A stretch of DNA of 64,000 bases, taken from the NCBI RefSeq assembly GCF_005938125.1, contig NZ_VCQN01000005.1:186001-250000 (forward strand). The letters run 5' to 3'. Both the position numbers and the translations under genes were made by a program. Shown here in pieces: positions 1 to 14,591 of the stretch. This DNA is from Bacillus sp. BHET2 (GTDB taxonomy: Bacteria > Bacillota > Bacilli > Bacillales > Bacillaceae_B). Below the pieces are notes generated by a model. It saw only the letters and a program-made list of their open reading frames with translations, had not been told where the DNA came from and did no database searches. Position 1 is the stretch's first letter. The number at the start of each line of letters is the position of its first letter.

Positions 1-34
1 GTCCGTCCCTCTTTCTAACGTTGAGGGACGGACC
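1..34. repeat. REP-like inverted pair (GAGGGACGGACC family) at the window edge
   Basis: GTCCGTCCCTC at 1-11 and GAGGGACGGACC at 23-34 form an 11-bp stem with an 11-nt loop. This is the same core found about 25 times in the window. The left edge is cut by the window, so an upstream partner or a terminator role for the preceding gene cannot be judged. Confidence 0.75.
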
Positions 35-492
35 TTTGTGTTGAGTAAGGAAATCCATTCAGAGTAGTTGGAAGTATTTACATTAAATTCAAGGGTTACT
101 CATAAAGAGAATATTCTATATAATGGAGGGGCAAGTGAGGCAAGAATCTATGAGTTTGTTACTATAGTAAGAAAGAGCGTGAAAACTTCATCAGGGCGTT
201 TCGTTTCAGAGTGTGTGCAAGCCTGAAGGACCCGGATATCCTTGGAATTAGCGGGCAATTGGATACACTTTTCTGTAAATGTGTTGAAAATGTGAACAAT
301 TTGGAAACGCGTGGATAGGTTGTGAACTTTTTAACTTGAACGCATTGACATAGATTAAGCCCTATTGTATGCTTACAAAGGATGTAAAATGATAAGGTTT
401 TCACAATGGATAAACCCTTATTTAATCGGTTTTACATCATGACTGCAACGCTTGCTTCGTGTCCAAAATTCCTTTGAATAGGATGGGTTAAA
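35..492. other. Intergenic region upstream of the atp operon
   Basis: No convincing gene is seen; the longest open frame (162-404, minus) has no recognisable content. The region ends in a likely atp promoter (345-373). Half-sites such as TTGTGAAC (near 320) and TTCACAA (near 398) resemble redox-regulator half-sites, but they are not paired and I make no call. Confidence 0.5.
345..373 (+). promoter_or_regulatory. Candidate SigA promoter of the atp operon
   Basis: TTGACA at 345-350 is a perfect -35. A 17-bp spacer leads to TATGCT at 368-373, four of six matches to the -10 consensus. It lies about 120 bp upstream of the first gene of the operon. Confidence 0.55.
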
Positions 493-714
493 ATGGGTCA
501 AAAAAATGAAAGCCCATATAAAGCGATGGCCATCTATTCGGCCATTTTGGCACAGCTTGTAGGGTCTATCTTAATAGGGATTTTCCTTGGAAGATGGATT
601 GATCAGCAAGTTGATTCAGCACCACTCTTTTTAATCATCGGATTACTCCTCGGTCTCGCCGCAGGAATCTATGCGATGCTTCGAACTGTACGACATTTCT
701 TCTTAGGAGAATAA
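493..714 (+). CDS. AtpZ/AtpI-family small membrane protein
   Basis: A 73-residue protein with two hydrophobic helices (about residues 15-37 and 43-64) separated by a short loop carrying GRWIDQQ. This is the layout of AtpZ-type proteins encoded at the head of Firmicute ATP synthase operons. AtpZ/AtpI pairs are thought to assist assembly of the c-ring or magnesium handling; that role is family knowledge. An AGGATGG ribosome site precedes the ATG, and the next gene starts 6 bp after the stop, so the two are cotranscribed. Confidence 0.75.
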   Translation: MGQKNESPYKAMAIYSAILAQLVGSILIGIFLGRWIDQQVDSAPLFLIIGLLLGLAAGIYAMLRTVRHFFLGE

Positions 715-720
715 TAAGAT

Positions 721-1095
721 ATGCCGGAACTCCATCAAATGTTTAATAGACAGCGGAAATACATAATGTACGTGCTTTCTATTTACGTCCTGGGTTGGGG
801 ATTCACCACCCACAAATCAGTATTCTTAGGGTTAATTTTAGGAACAAGTTTAAGTCTTTTTATGCACTGGGGCATGACAAAGCGGATCCAGAAGTTCGGG
901 GACGCCGTGGTAGATGGGAAAAAAGTGAGATCTCTAGGAACCACTTCCCGCATGGCAGCAGCAGCCCTCGGAGTTATAATCGCTACCCGTTTTCCAGAAA
1001 CATTTCATCTCCTAAGTCTTATTATTGGATTAATGACTACCTATATTGTCATTATGATAGATTATTTTTTCAGCAGCATTAAAACTAATAAATAG
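721..1095 (+). CDS. atpI: ATP synthase subunit I
   Basis: A 124-residue membrane protein with four predicted hydrophobic segments, placed between the AtpZ-like gene and atpB as in Bacillus. AtpI is a non-structural protein that assists assembly of the Fo sector. The assignment rests on length, hydropathy and position rather than on a catalytic motif. The start ATG lies 6 bp after the previous stop, and a run GGGGAAGAGAGGTG follows for atpB. Confidence 0.8.
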   Translation: MPELHQMFNRQRKYIMYVLSIYVLGWGFTTHKSVFLGLILGTSLSLFMHWGMTKRIQKFGDAVVDGKKVRSLGTTSRMAAAALGVIIATRFPETFHLLSLIIGLMTTYIVIMIDYFFSSIKTNK

Positions 1096-1111
1096 CGGGG
1101 AAGAGAGGTGA

Positions 1112-1831
<720 letters not shown>

Positions 1832-1893
1832 TATATACCTGTTCATTACGGTGGACAAACATATATGTAAAAAATATTTTTCTTATACATTAA

Positions 1894-2121
<228 letters not shown>

Positions 2122-2192
2122 TAGAACTGGCACAATCATGTTTAGTGGCGAAGTTCGTCTTGACGATTATCTTCGCCATTCCTATGTACTAA

Positions 2193-3334
<1,142 letters not shown>

Positions 3335-3349
3335 CTTTCGTATAAATGA

Positions 3350-4870
<1,521 letters not shown>

Positions 4871-4965
4871 GGGCCAATAGTTGCCGTCTGACGGTAACTA
4901 ACCATAGATGAGCTTGAGCTTTCTTAGCCAGGCTCCTATGTCTGACAATATGTAAAGGGTGGTGA

Positions 4966-5829
<864 letters not shown>

Positions 5830-5884
5830 AACGAAAACGGTATTTAGACCGTTTATACTTTATAAAGTTTTTGTTAAAAGCTAG

Positions 5885-7303
<1,419 letters not shown>

Positions 7304-7307
7304 TTAG

Positions 7308-7730
<423 letters not shown>

Positions 7731-7737
7731 TAAAAAA

Positions 7738-7774
7738 GAAACCACCTTTCCATTTCGAAAGGTGGTTTCTTTTC
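7738..7774 (+). terminator. Terminator of the atp operon
   Basis: A 13-bp perfect stem (GAAACCACCTTTC with GAAAGGTGGTTTC) with loop CATTTC, followed by TTTT. It may also serve the convergent gene ending at 7777. Confidence 0.92.
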
Positions 7775-7776
7775 GT

Positions 7777-8448
7777 TTAGGGCAAATGTACAGTTTGAAT
7801 ATGCTGCGTATTCAAATAGATGGACTCCCCTTTAGCTGTAATCATTTGCATGATGTTATCTTCCACTTGTGCGATTTTACCGATTAATTCCTCCTCGATC
7901 CCAAGGTTTAATACGACGAGATGATTGACCATCTTCTCGAGTTGAACTTCAAAGCTTCTGGCAAGTGTAAGAGAGCTTGAAGGGTTGACAGGGAGATTCT
8001 CTTTGTTTAGCCGATAAGGAGAGAGATTCGAGGAATAAGGGATGAGCCATTTTAAGTGCTGCATAGAGATATACATCGTTTTGTAGACAGGGGAATAAAA
8101 GGAGAAGTAGTTATTCATGATCCCTGTAATATATCCGTGGATTGCTTGATTGCCCACCGTGTAAATTTCAAGAAAGAGGCCCTTGGAGGAAGTGAGGATC
8201 TTACGCAATGATAAATGATCTTCCTGCTCGAGTTGAGGACTCCCCGTAGGTTCATTTATCCCAATCGCTTCTTTTGTTACAATCGACAAATTTTTAATAT
8301 GGGCACTCGAAAGGTATATATAGTCATCTCCATTATAAACAACCATCACCTCGCTGCCCACATCGACCAAAAACCCATTGATGGTTTTCTTTCCGGTCAT
8401 TTCAATCACGACTGCTTCACCAATGAATGTGGAATATACTTTTTTCAT
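7777..8448 (-). CDS. CotB-related spore-coat type protein (hypothetical)
   Basis: 223 residues with no signal peptide. It contains three degenerate repeats of a small-barrel motif ending in a Tyr/His-rich turn: YIYLSSAHIKNL (about 45-56), MYISMQHLKWL (about 126-136) and IYLNTQHIQTVHL (near the C-terminus). The same turn (VYYNSAHVKSI) occurs in the CotB-like neighbour, so the two look like paralogues. Function is not known; association with the spore outer layer is inferred from that similarity and from position. Confidence 0.55.
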   Translation of the reverse strand: MKKVYSTFIGEAVVIEMTGKKTINGFLVDVGSEVMVVYNGDDYIYLSSAHIKNLSIVTKEAIGINEPTGSPQLEQEDHLSLRKILTSSKGLFLEIYTVGNQAIHGYITGIMNNYFSFYSPVYKTMYISMQHLKWLIPYSSNLSPYRLNKENLPVNPSSSLTLARSFEVQLEKMVNHLVVLNLGIEEELIGKIAQVEDNIMQMITAKGESIYLNTQHIQTVHLP

Positions 8449-8624
8449 TTTTTGCTCCTTTCCGGTTTATTACCATTCAATCGCTCTTGATGGAACGATG
8501 GATTCAACGGTCATGACGGCCTCAACTAGCTCCTACGCCCCATTAACTGCCTGTTAAAATGGGGTGGTTGTTTGTCCACCTTTTGGGAATAAACCTTTTC
8601 AAATCGTTATCCACTCCATATAAG

Positions 8625-8683
8625 AATAATCTCAGCACCTTCTACCTGTGGGGTATGACCCTCATGGAGGAGGCTGAGATTAC
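8625..8683 (-). terminator. Hairpin downstream of the CotB-like gene
   Basis: ATAATCTCAGC (8627-8637) pairs with GCTGAGATTA (8673-8682) around a 35-nt loop holding a smaller GGGT/ACCC helix. It lies just past the 3' end of the minus-strand CotB-like gene. The U-tract is poor, so termination efficiency is uncertain. Confidence 0.5.
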
Positions 8684-8708
8684 TCCTGCTTCTGAATAAA
8701 AGGGAGGC

Positions 8709-9341
8709 TTAGTTACTTTCAGAACCGGATTGTGCCCCTTCTATTTCATCCAAATATAACGAGGATGGCTGTTTTTTATTTGCTTTTTTTGTAGAAGATT
8801 TTTTAGACGATTGTTCCTTCGTTTTTTCGTTTGAAGTAGATTCTTTTTTGGACTCTTCTTTTTGCTTGGAATTGTCTTCTTTCTTAGAATCTTCTTTCTG
8901 GTCTGAAGAACCTTCTTTCTTTTCATTTGCAACGTAGCTGATGCTTTTTACATGGAACGTTGCGAGGCGGATGACTTCTTCGTTCAATACCAGTGTGATG
9001 TAATCTTCATTTGAATTGTCCAGCACTCCCTCTAGCTTTTCCGGACCTCCGCGGTTAATCTTCACCCATTGATATTGCAAGCTGGTTAGTAAAGCCCCAA
9101 GCGTATCTTCTTTCATGAATTCAAGAACTTCTTCTGACGCGTTATCCGGCATTCCTGATTTACTGTTTTGAGAAATGCTCTTTACATGAGCTGAATTATA
9201 GTAAACCACACCATCTTTCTCTGTTAAAAGGGCAAAGTGATCGTCTCCTCCATACAATAGTTTTCCCATGCGTGATTCCGGACCCCCACGATTCACCTTC
9301 AAGACTTTTCCGACTAATGAAGTCATTAACTCTTTATTCAT
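8709..9341 (-). CDS. CotB-like spore coat protein
   Basis: 210 residues. Two copies of the CotB barrel motif are visible: VNRGGPESRMGKL...VYYNSAHVKSIS (about 17-55) and INRGGPEKLEGVL...LATFHVKSIS (about 94-136). They are followed by a low-complexity tail of Lys, Glu and Ser (about 140-195). B. subtilis CotB, an outer-coat protein, has the same RGGPE repeats and a Ser/Lys-rich tail; this protein is shorter, with two rather than three repeats. Expression late in the mother cell is expected from the family, but I could not identify a firm SigK promoter. An AGGAGGG site lies directly upstream. Confidence 0.75.
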   Translation of the reverse strand: MNKELMTSLVGKVLKVNRGGPESRMGKLLYGGDDHFALLTEKDGVVYYNSAHVKSISQNSKSGMPDNASEEVLEFMKEDTLGALLTSLQYQWVKINRGGPEKLEGVLDNSNEDYITLVLNEEVIRLATFHVKSISYVANEKKEGSSDQKEDSKKEDNSKQKEESKKESTSNEKTKEQSSKKSSTKKANKKQPSSLYLDEIEGAQSGSESN

Positions 9342-9624
9342 TCATATTCCCTCCTATGATATATAAGCATTTTCACTTTATGTATATGTGCCATGCCGTG
9401 ATGACGTACTGTTACTATGGCCCTTTTTAGTGGACGAGATGCCGATCGATGCCAAAATGGGTGGAAAACGCATAGGCAATACGTCCAAGGTGAAATGGAG
9501 AAAGAAGAGACCGGAAGATGCACGTGAGTAGCCGACAAAAAAGGGCGCGGATTTAGTCGTACAACCCATACGCCAAACGGTCCGTAAACGTAAACTATAG
9601 GAAAGAATAAAGGAGGGTGAAGAC
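9342..9624. other. Intergenic region between divergent coat-type genes
   Basis: This region must hold the promoters of both divergent genes. A short frame at 9439-9534 (plus) would encode a basic 31-residue peptide starting MPIDAKMGGKRIGN, but it has only a poor ribosome site, so I do not call it. No repeat copies are present. Confidence 0.4.
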
Positions 9625-9846
9625 GTGAACACGAAAAAAGGACAAGGCAAAGGAAAGCAAAAATGCAGAGGGTACAACAAAGACCAACGAAATACTGACC
9701 TCAAGAGCAAGGGAAATGGCAGAGGTGGCCAAAAAGCGGACTGTAAATGCCAAGCATACTATTACCAATGCATAAAAGACAAAAAGCGAAAGCCTAAACC
9801 CAAACCAAAGCCAAAACCAAAACCAAAACCAAAACCAAAAAAATAA
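9625..9846 (+). CDS. Small Lys/Pro-rich basic protein, possible CotG-type coat protein
   Basis: 73 residues starting at GTG 9625 behind a strong AAAGGAGGGTG site. The N-terminal half is basic with Cys, Tyr and Gln (KADCKCQAYYYQC); the C-terminal third is an uninterrupted (KP)n repeat from CCAAAA-type tandem DNA. In B. subtilis the basic repetitive coat protein gene cotG lies divergent from cotB; here a basic repetitive protein lies divergent from a CotB-like gene, which suggests an analogous role. No sequence homology to CotG can be claimed. Its own terminator follows 25 bp later. Confidence 0.6.
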   Translation: MNTKKGQGKGKQKCRGYNKDQRNTDLKSKGNGRGGQKADCKCQAYYYQCIKDKKRKPKPKPKPKPKPKPKPKK

Positions 9847-9869
9847 CCCCCACACACCCCCCAAAACCC

Positions 9870-9905
9870 AAAACCACCCTTTACCCCAGTAAGGGTGGTT
9901 TTATT
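9870..9905 (+). terminator. Terminator of the Lys/Pro-rich gene
   Basis: Perfect 11-bp stem AAACCACCCTT / AAGGGTGGTTT with loop TACCCCAGT, followed by TATTT. Confidence 0.85.
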
Positions 9906-9906
9906 T

Positions 9907-9920
9907 GAGGGACGGACCTC
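9907..9920 (+). repeat. REP-like core copy
   Basis: GAGGGACGGACCTC immediately after the terminator. A second copy in the same orientation lies 95 bp downstream. Confidence 0.8.
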
Positions 9921-10001
9921 CCCGTCAGAAAGCAGAATCCCTGGAAAATCCCGTATTCATCACATTCATCAAATGAAACAAAAGAGATTTTAAGTATTTT
10001 C

Positions 10002-10015
10002 GAGGGACGGACCTC
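10002..10015 (+). repeat. REP-like core copy
   Basis: CGAGGGACGGACCTC, a direct rather than inverted repeat of the copy at 9907. The rest of 9921-10234 contains no recognisable gene. Confidence 0.8.
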
Positions 10016-10234
10016 AAACGAGATATGAGTTTACAGATCAGCTTCCTACTCCTAAAGAGAAGCAGAAGAAGACATGTCTCAAACCCTATCATTTTACTAA
10101 TGAAAGAATGGCGAAACCCGCTAAAATCTCACAACGAACCCCACCCTAAAAAATTTGTGAAATACATATGTAGTTACAGAATTATGTGGTAAAATAGTCT
10201 TTGTGTGTGAAAACGATTATGGGGAGTGAGAAGA

Positions 10235-10471
10235 GTGGTAGAAAGCTTTGGTCAACAGGCCCTTATCAGCATGCTTGTGCATCTGTTTGTATTCGGGATC
10301 ACGTTTTGGTCTTTGCAAGCCATTCAGTTAGACAAGCTCCTGAAGAAAAATCGAGTCGCCCAAGGGAGACTATTGTACATCCTACTAACGGTTGCGATCG
10401 GATCTGCCGTCAGCCGGTTTTTACTGGATTACTACCTATGGTCTCAAGCATTACCCGTTTTCTTCGAGTAA
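10235..10471 (+). CDS. ywzB: DUF1146 family membrane protein YwzB
   Basis: 78 residues from GTG 10235; an in-frame GTG at 10226 overlaps the GGGGAG ribosome site, so 10235 is preferred. Two transmembrane helices flank a basic loop LDKLLKKNRVAQGR. The segment GQQALISMLVHLFVFGITFWSLQ matches YwzB-type proteins, which sit between atpC and ywmB in Bacillus. Function is unknown. Confidence 0.8.
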   Translation: MVESFGQQALISMLVHLFVFGITFWSLQAIQLDKLLKKNRVAQGRLLYILLTVAIGSAVSRFLLDYYLWSQALPVFFE

Positions 10472-10691
10472 GTAGAGATTTTGACAAAAATAGGTCTTCC
10501 TGCATGTTTTCAATAGGGCATGTTTTAAGTAAGATTGATTTTGTGTTAAGTTCCTTTGTGAAAAAGTTTCAATGTGAAACCGCTTTACATGACAGCCATT
10601 TCAACTCAGTATTTGTAAAAAGATGACGACAATTTTCAAGTATGTTCTTCCCTTATTCGGAAAGACTTAGATTTAAGGGGAGGAATGAGAA

Positions 10692-11441
10692 ATGGGTCGG
10701 TATTTTTACATTATTTTAATGTTTTTCGTTGGAATAGGTTTTCTTCCTGTTATTTATGGGAACAACACTATCGAAGCCAATCACTTATTGGACATTGAAA
10801 AGCTCGACCAAGCCATTGTTCATTCTCAAGGTCAGATAACTGAATGGTCTCTATATGCAAGAGAAAATAAAAAAAGCTTCACGAATAAAGGATTTGCCAA
10901 ATATAGTACTACTATGCAAGAAACATTTTCTGATTTTGAGTGGGTGACCGAAAAGTCAGCTGACAAGGTAATGGTTGTGGGACAACGTCAGACGTCTCAC
11001 GGGGAAGAAACCATTAAGCTACAGCATACCCCCACAAACAAGCAGTCCGTTTCGTACATTATGTATGAAATGCGCGGAAATCAGAAAGCGTTGGGTACTC
11101 AGACGATGCAGTATGTCAAGTCTGAATTCATCCCAAATATGGAAATCATTTTTACTTCTAAACCTATGATTTTCTCTTGTATAAAAGGCGAATTCAATGA
11201 TAAGCTTGATGAAGTTTTGTCGAATCAGGCTGTCGATTTAATGTCGAAATTAGATGCAAATGAACTGGAGTCACTTAAAGAAGAAGACTTTTATTCCATT
11301 TCAGCTTACTCGGAACAAATGTCACGGACTATACCAACAAAAAATGATGATATGAATATACAACTAGGTCTAAGGAAAAGCGGAATGGGCGCTAAGACAA
11401 CCTTTGTCATTGGCACACCCATCCTAATTATTGAATATTAA
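10692..11441 (+). CDS. ywmB: YwmB family protein
   Basis: 249 residues with an N-terminal membrane or signal helix (YFYIILMFFVGIGFLPVIYG) and a soluble exported domain. It occupies the ywmB position directly upstream of murA. YwmB proteins adopt a TATA-binding-like fold but have no demonstrated DNA role; the function is unknown and extracytoplasmic location is inferred from the leader. GGGGAGG precedes the ATG. Only 32 bp separate it from murA, so the two may be cotranscribed. Confidence 0.75.
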   Translation: MGRYFYIILMFFVGIGFLPVIYGNNTIEANHLLDIEKLDQAIVHSQGQITEWSLYARENKKSFTNKGFAKYSTTMQETFSDFEWVTEKSADKVMVVGQRQTSHGEETIKLQHTPTNKQSVSYIMYEMRGNQKALGTQTMQYVKSEFIPNMEIIFTSKPMIFSCIKGEFNDKLDEVLSNQAVDLMSKLDANELESLKEEDFYSISAYSEQMSRTIPTKNDDMNIQLGLRKSGMGAKTTFVIGTPILIIEY

Positions 11442-11473
11442 TATAGAGAAATTGGACGCGGAGGGGAATACTC

Positions 11474-12778
11474 TTGGAAAAAATTATCGTCCGCGGCGGT
11501 CAGCGTTTAAGCGGTACAGTGCAAGTTGAAGGAGCAAAGAATGCCGTTTTACCAGTCATCGCTGCTACATTATTAGCAAGTGAAGGAAAAAGTGTCATAA
11601 CAAATGTACCACCACTCTCCGATGTATATACGATTAATGAAGTATTACGTCATTTAAATACAGATGTTGCGTTTAACAATGGTGAAGTGATCGTGGATGC
11701 ATCAAGAGAGTTGTTTGTAGAAGCACCGTTCGAATATGTACGTAAAATGCGTGCATCCGTTCTTGTAATGGGATCATTACTTGGCCGTACAGGTAAAGCG
11801 CGTGTCGCTCTTCCTGGTGGTTGTGCGATAGGATCAAGACCGATAGACCAACACTTAAAAGGCTTCGAAGCAATGGGAGCAAAAGTGAAGGTAGGAAACG
11901 GGTTTATCGAAGCAGAAGTAGACGGAAGACTAAAAGGTGCCAAAGTTTATCTGGACTTCCCAAGCGTAGGAGCGACAGAAAACATCATGATGGCAGCTGT
12001 TCTTGCTGAAGGAACGACTATCTTAGAAAACGTTGCAAAAGAGCCAGAAATCGTCGACTTAGCGAACTTCCTAAACAAAATGGGAGGAAGCGTTGTAGGT
12101 GCAGGTACTGGAACGATCCGTATCGAAGGTGTAGATCGTTTATACGGTGTCGAGCATAGCATCATTCCAGACCGTATCGAAGCGGGAACGTTCATGGTTG
12201 CTGCTGCGATTACTCAAGGTAATGTCCTTGTAAAAGGAGCGATTCCAGAACACTTATCTTCTTTAGTTGCGAAGATGGAAGAAATGGGCGTAACGATCAT
12301 CGATGAAGAAGAAGGACTTCGTGTCATTGGACCGGAGAAACTGAAATCTGTCGATATCAAAACAATGCCACATCCTGGTTTCCCAACAGACATGCAATCT
12401 CAAATGATGGCATTACTTTTAGCAGCTGATGGCACTAGTGTCATCACCGAAACAGTTTTCGAAAATCGTTTCATGCATGCTGAAGAATTCCGTCGTATGG
12501 GCGCAGACATTAAAATCGAAGGCCGTTCTGTGATCATGAATGGACCAACACCTCTTCAAGGAGCAGAAGTAGCTGCAACCGATTTACGTGCAGCGGCAGC
12601 TCTTTCGATCGCTGGTCTAGTAGCAGACGGATACACTCGAGTGACAGAACTGAAGCATTTAGATCGTGGATATGTCAACTTCCATCAGAAGCTTGCAGGC
12701 CTTGGCGCCGACATCGAGCGTGTGAAAGAAGTGGAAGAAACAGCTGTTTCTGAACAAGATATGATTAAAGATGCATAA
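11474..12778 (+). CDS. murA: UDP-N-acetylglucosamine 1-carboxyvinyltransferase MurA
   Basis: 434 residues; it transfers enolpyruvate from PEP to UDP-GlcNAc, the first committed step of peptidoglycan synthesis in the cytoplasm. The N-terminus [20 protein letters not shown] carries the substrate-binding Lys-Asn pair. The catalytic loop reads [14 protein letters not shown] with the fosfomycin-target Cys (about residue 117). It is the MurAA paralogue by position upstream of spoIID. Translation starts at TTG behind GCGGAGGGG. Confidence 0.97.
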   Translation: MEKIIVRGGQRLSGTVQVEGAKNAVLPVIAATLLASEGKSVITNVPPLSDVYTINEVLRHLNTDVAFNNGEVIVDASRELFVEAPFEYVRKMRASVLVMGSLLGRTGKARVALPGGCAIGSRPIDQHLKGFEAMGAKVKVGNGFIEAEVDGRLKGAKVYLDFPSVGATENIMMAAVLAEGTTILENVAKEPEIVDLANFLNKMGGSVVGAGTGTIRIEGVDRLYGVEHSIIPDRIEAGTFMVAAAITQGNVLVKGAIPEHLSSLVAKMEEMGVTIIDEEEGLRVIGPEKLKSVDIKTMPHPGFPTDMQSQMMALLLAADGTSVITETVFENRFMHAEEFRRMGADIKIEGRSVIMNGPTPLQGAEVAATDLRAAAALSIAGLVADGYTRVTELKHLDRGYVNFHQKLAGLGADIERVKEVEETAVSEQDMIKDA

Positions 12779-12784
12779 GTGATT

Positions 12785-12826
12785 TTAAAGGTGAGCTTTT
12801 CTTTTATAGAAGAGCTTGCCTTTTTT
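12785..12826 (+). terminator. Terminator of murA
   Basis: AAAGGTGAGCTTTTC pairs imperfectly with GAAGAGCTTGCCTTTT and runs into a T tract. Confidence 0.75.
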
Positions 12827-12948
12827 GTTGCTTATTTCAGCTTGATTTAACCGGATACGACAGGATTCCTCTTCGATATGGTCGATCCCTTTTATAAAGT
12901 GGCCAGTGGAAGGACTCTATAGAAGGGGATCACCAAGGAGAAAACGTG

Positions 12949-13045
12949 TTTATTTTCAAATCGGACCACCTTCTTTTCAAAAATCTAATTTTATTTTCAA
13001 TTTCCGCCTATTTGTTTTCAATTCTCAGCTTTTATTTTCAAATGG
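12949..13045. repeat. Periodic intergenic array C (core TTATTTTCAA)
   Basis: Five copies of TTTTCA at 12953, 12974, 12994, 13015 and 13035, each within TTTATTTTCAAA or a close variant, spaced 21, 20, 21 and 20 bp with unrelated filler. On the minus strand the core reads TTGAAAATAAA. It lies between murA and the palindromic repeat at 13172. No gene is evident here. Confidence 0.7.
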
Positions 13046-13171
13046 CTTTTTTCGTAAAGATTGTTCTTTCAAACATGGTAAATGTCAAGGCGCTTTCATT
13101 ACTATTTAAGTTAAACTTGAACAATACTGTTTTCTATTCTTTTATATCCTTTTAGAAACACATGCTTTGTT

Positions 13172-13292
13172 GATTGAAGCGGAAGGTGCTCGACTCCTGC
13201 GGGAATTGCGGGGAAGTTGAGACCCCACAGGGCGAAGTCCGAGGAGGCTCAACTCACGCCCCGCGGAAAGCGAGCACCTGGAGCGGAAATCA
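13172..13292. repeat. Large imperfect palindromic repeat of the Bacillaceae type
   Basis: A GC-rich 120-bp element with outer arms GGTGCTCG (13185-13192) and CGAGCACC (13271-13278) and inner arms AGTTGAG / CTCAACT, with internal CTCCTGCGGGA and CGCCCCGCGGAAAG blocks. I recognise this as a dispersed repeat common in many Bacillaceae genomes. Its function is unknown; it would form a long RNA hairpin. Confidence 0.75.
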
Positions 13293-13526
13293 TCCACCAC
13301 ACACTCCATAAAGAGCAACAAAGATTACGAAAACATCCTTTTTAAAAACAACGATCCGTCAACGCAATCCTCCTGAAGCGCATAAATATTTTCATGAGAA
13401 CCATCCCATCAAAAATCTCTCACAAAACACACTCATAAATACTTGTCCACTACCATACATATGAAAGAGAGTGGAGAAGTGTTCTAGGACATTCTCCTAT
13501 TTAATCTTTCATTGGAGGCCGCGAAC
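13293..13526. other. Upstream region of spoIID
   Basis: No gene. It contains a candidate SigE promoter (13433-13461) and the GGAGG site of spoIID. Confidence 0.6.
13433..13461 (+). promoter_or_regulatory. Candidate SigE promoter of spoIID
   Basis: TCATAAAT (13433-13440), a 13-bp spacer, and CATACATA (13454-13461) resemble the mother-cell SigE -35 and -10 elements. spoIID is a SigE-dependent gene in B. subtilis. Confidence 0.6.
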
Positions 13527-14540
13527 ATGAAGCATTTGAAACCAGTACTGATCGTCTTCTCAATCTTTATTACCATCATATTTATTGTCCCTACTCTGCT
13601 GGTGCTCCCCTTTTCATCAGATAAGGAAACGGCAAATTTAGACGAAAAACTGAAGAACCCGCCATCCGTTGAAGAATTGGCAAACTCAGTGGAGGTGGCA
13701 GTCTATCGCTCCAACCAGGATCTGATTGAGAAACTTCCCTTGGAGCAGTATGTAGTAGGAGTAGTGGCTGGTGAAATGCCTGCAGATTTTGAAAAGGAAG
13801 CACTGAAAGCACAAGCCCTTGCGGCGAGGACGTATATTGTGAATCAGCTTCTTCAAGAGGACACCACTGTGCCAAAGGGGGCTGATGTGACGGACACCAT
13901 TTCTCATCAGGTCTATAAAAACCAAAAAGAACTTGCGAGCCTGTGGGGCGCTGACTATGACTGGAAGATCAAGAAGATCTCAGAAGCGGTCCTAGAGACC
14001 ATGGGAAAGGTTCTTACGTATGATGATAAGCCGATTACAGCGGCCTTCTTCTCAACGAGTAATGGGTATACTGAAAACTCTGAAGCCTACTGGCCGAATG
14101 AATATCCCTATTTGCGAAGTGTTGAAAGCCCTTGGGACTCAAAATCACCTAAATTTGAAGATCAAAAGGTCATCCCGATCAAAGAATTCGAACAAAAGCT
14201 TGGCGTTAACCTGCCAAAGGATGGATCCGTTGGAACGATCACATCCAGAACGGAAGGTAAGAGGGTGGCAAGCGTTGAAATCAATGGAAAAGGATTCTCA
14301 GGACGAGAGATCAGAGAAAAACTGGATCTGAGATCATCAGATTTCACCTGGTATGTAAAAGACAATCACATCGTCATCTCCACCAAAGGATTTGGTCATG
14401 GAGTTGGAATGAGTCAATACGGAGCAAACGGAATGGCTCAGGCAGGTAAGGATTATCAAGAAATCGTCACCCACTACTATAAAGATGTGAAAATCACAGA
14501 ATCCAGTAAACTCCTCCAGAAGGTCACGGCGCAAAGATAA
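13527..14540 (+). CDS. spoIID: Stage II sporulation protein D (peptidoglycan lytic transglycosylase)
   Basis: 337 residues from ATG 13527 behind TTGGAGG. It has one N-terminal membrane anchor (LIVFSIFITIIFIVPTLLVL) and an external SpoIID domain. It acts with SpoIIM and SpoIIP in the mother cell to degrade septal peptidoglycan and drive engulfment. The catalytic Glu lies in VVGVVAGEMPADFEKEALKA (about residue 88), and the typical GFGHGVGMSQYGANGMA motif is present near residue 292-308. Confidence 0.95.
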   Translation: MKHLKPVLIVFSIFITIIFIVPTLLVLPFSSDKETANLDEKLKNPPSVEELANSVEVAVYRSNQDLIEKLPLEQYVVGVVAGEMPADFEKEALKAQALAARTYIVNQLLQEDTTVPKGADVTDTISHQVYKNQKELASLWGADYDWKIKKISEAVLETMGKVLTYDDKPITAAFFSTSNGYTENSEAYWPNEYPYLRSVESPWDSKSPKFEDQKVIPIKEFEQKLGVNLPKDGSVGTITSRTEGKRVASVEINGKGFSGREIREKLDLRSSDFTWYVKDNHIVISTKGFGHGVGMSQYGANGMAQAGKDYQEIVTHYYKDVKITESSKLLQKVTAQR

Positions 14541-14544
14541 TGGG

Positions 14545-14591
14545 AAAAGGATTGAGTCATAATGGTCAAGGCGACCAGACTCAATCCTTTT
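14545..14591. terminator. Bidirectional terminator between spoIID and the VanZ-type gene
   Basis: 14-bp perfect stem AAAAGGATTGAGTC / GACTCAATCCTTTT with A and T tracts on both sides. It overlaps the stop codon of the convergent gene. Confidence 0.9.

Noticed and set aside
162..404. 80-residue minus-strand frame upstream of atp
   Set aside because: It has no ribosome site or recognisable features, and it overlaps the likely atp promoter.
9595..9864. Minus-strand 89-residue Trp/Phe-rich frame
   Set aside because: It is the antisense shadow of the Lys/Pro-repeat gene, which has a strong ribosome site and terminator.
12949..13045. CRISPR array
   Set aside because: The core is only about 10 nt with about 10-nt fillers, and there are no cas genes; the same applies to the other periodic arrays.
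12906..13155. Plus-strand frames through array C
   Set aside because: They have low-complexity Phe/Ser content from TTTTC runs and no ribosome site.
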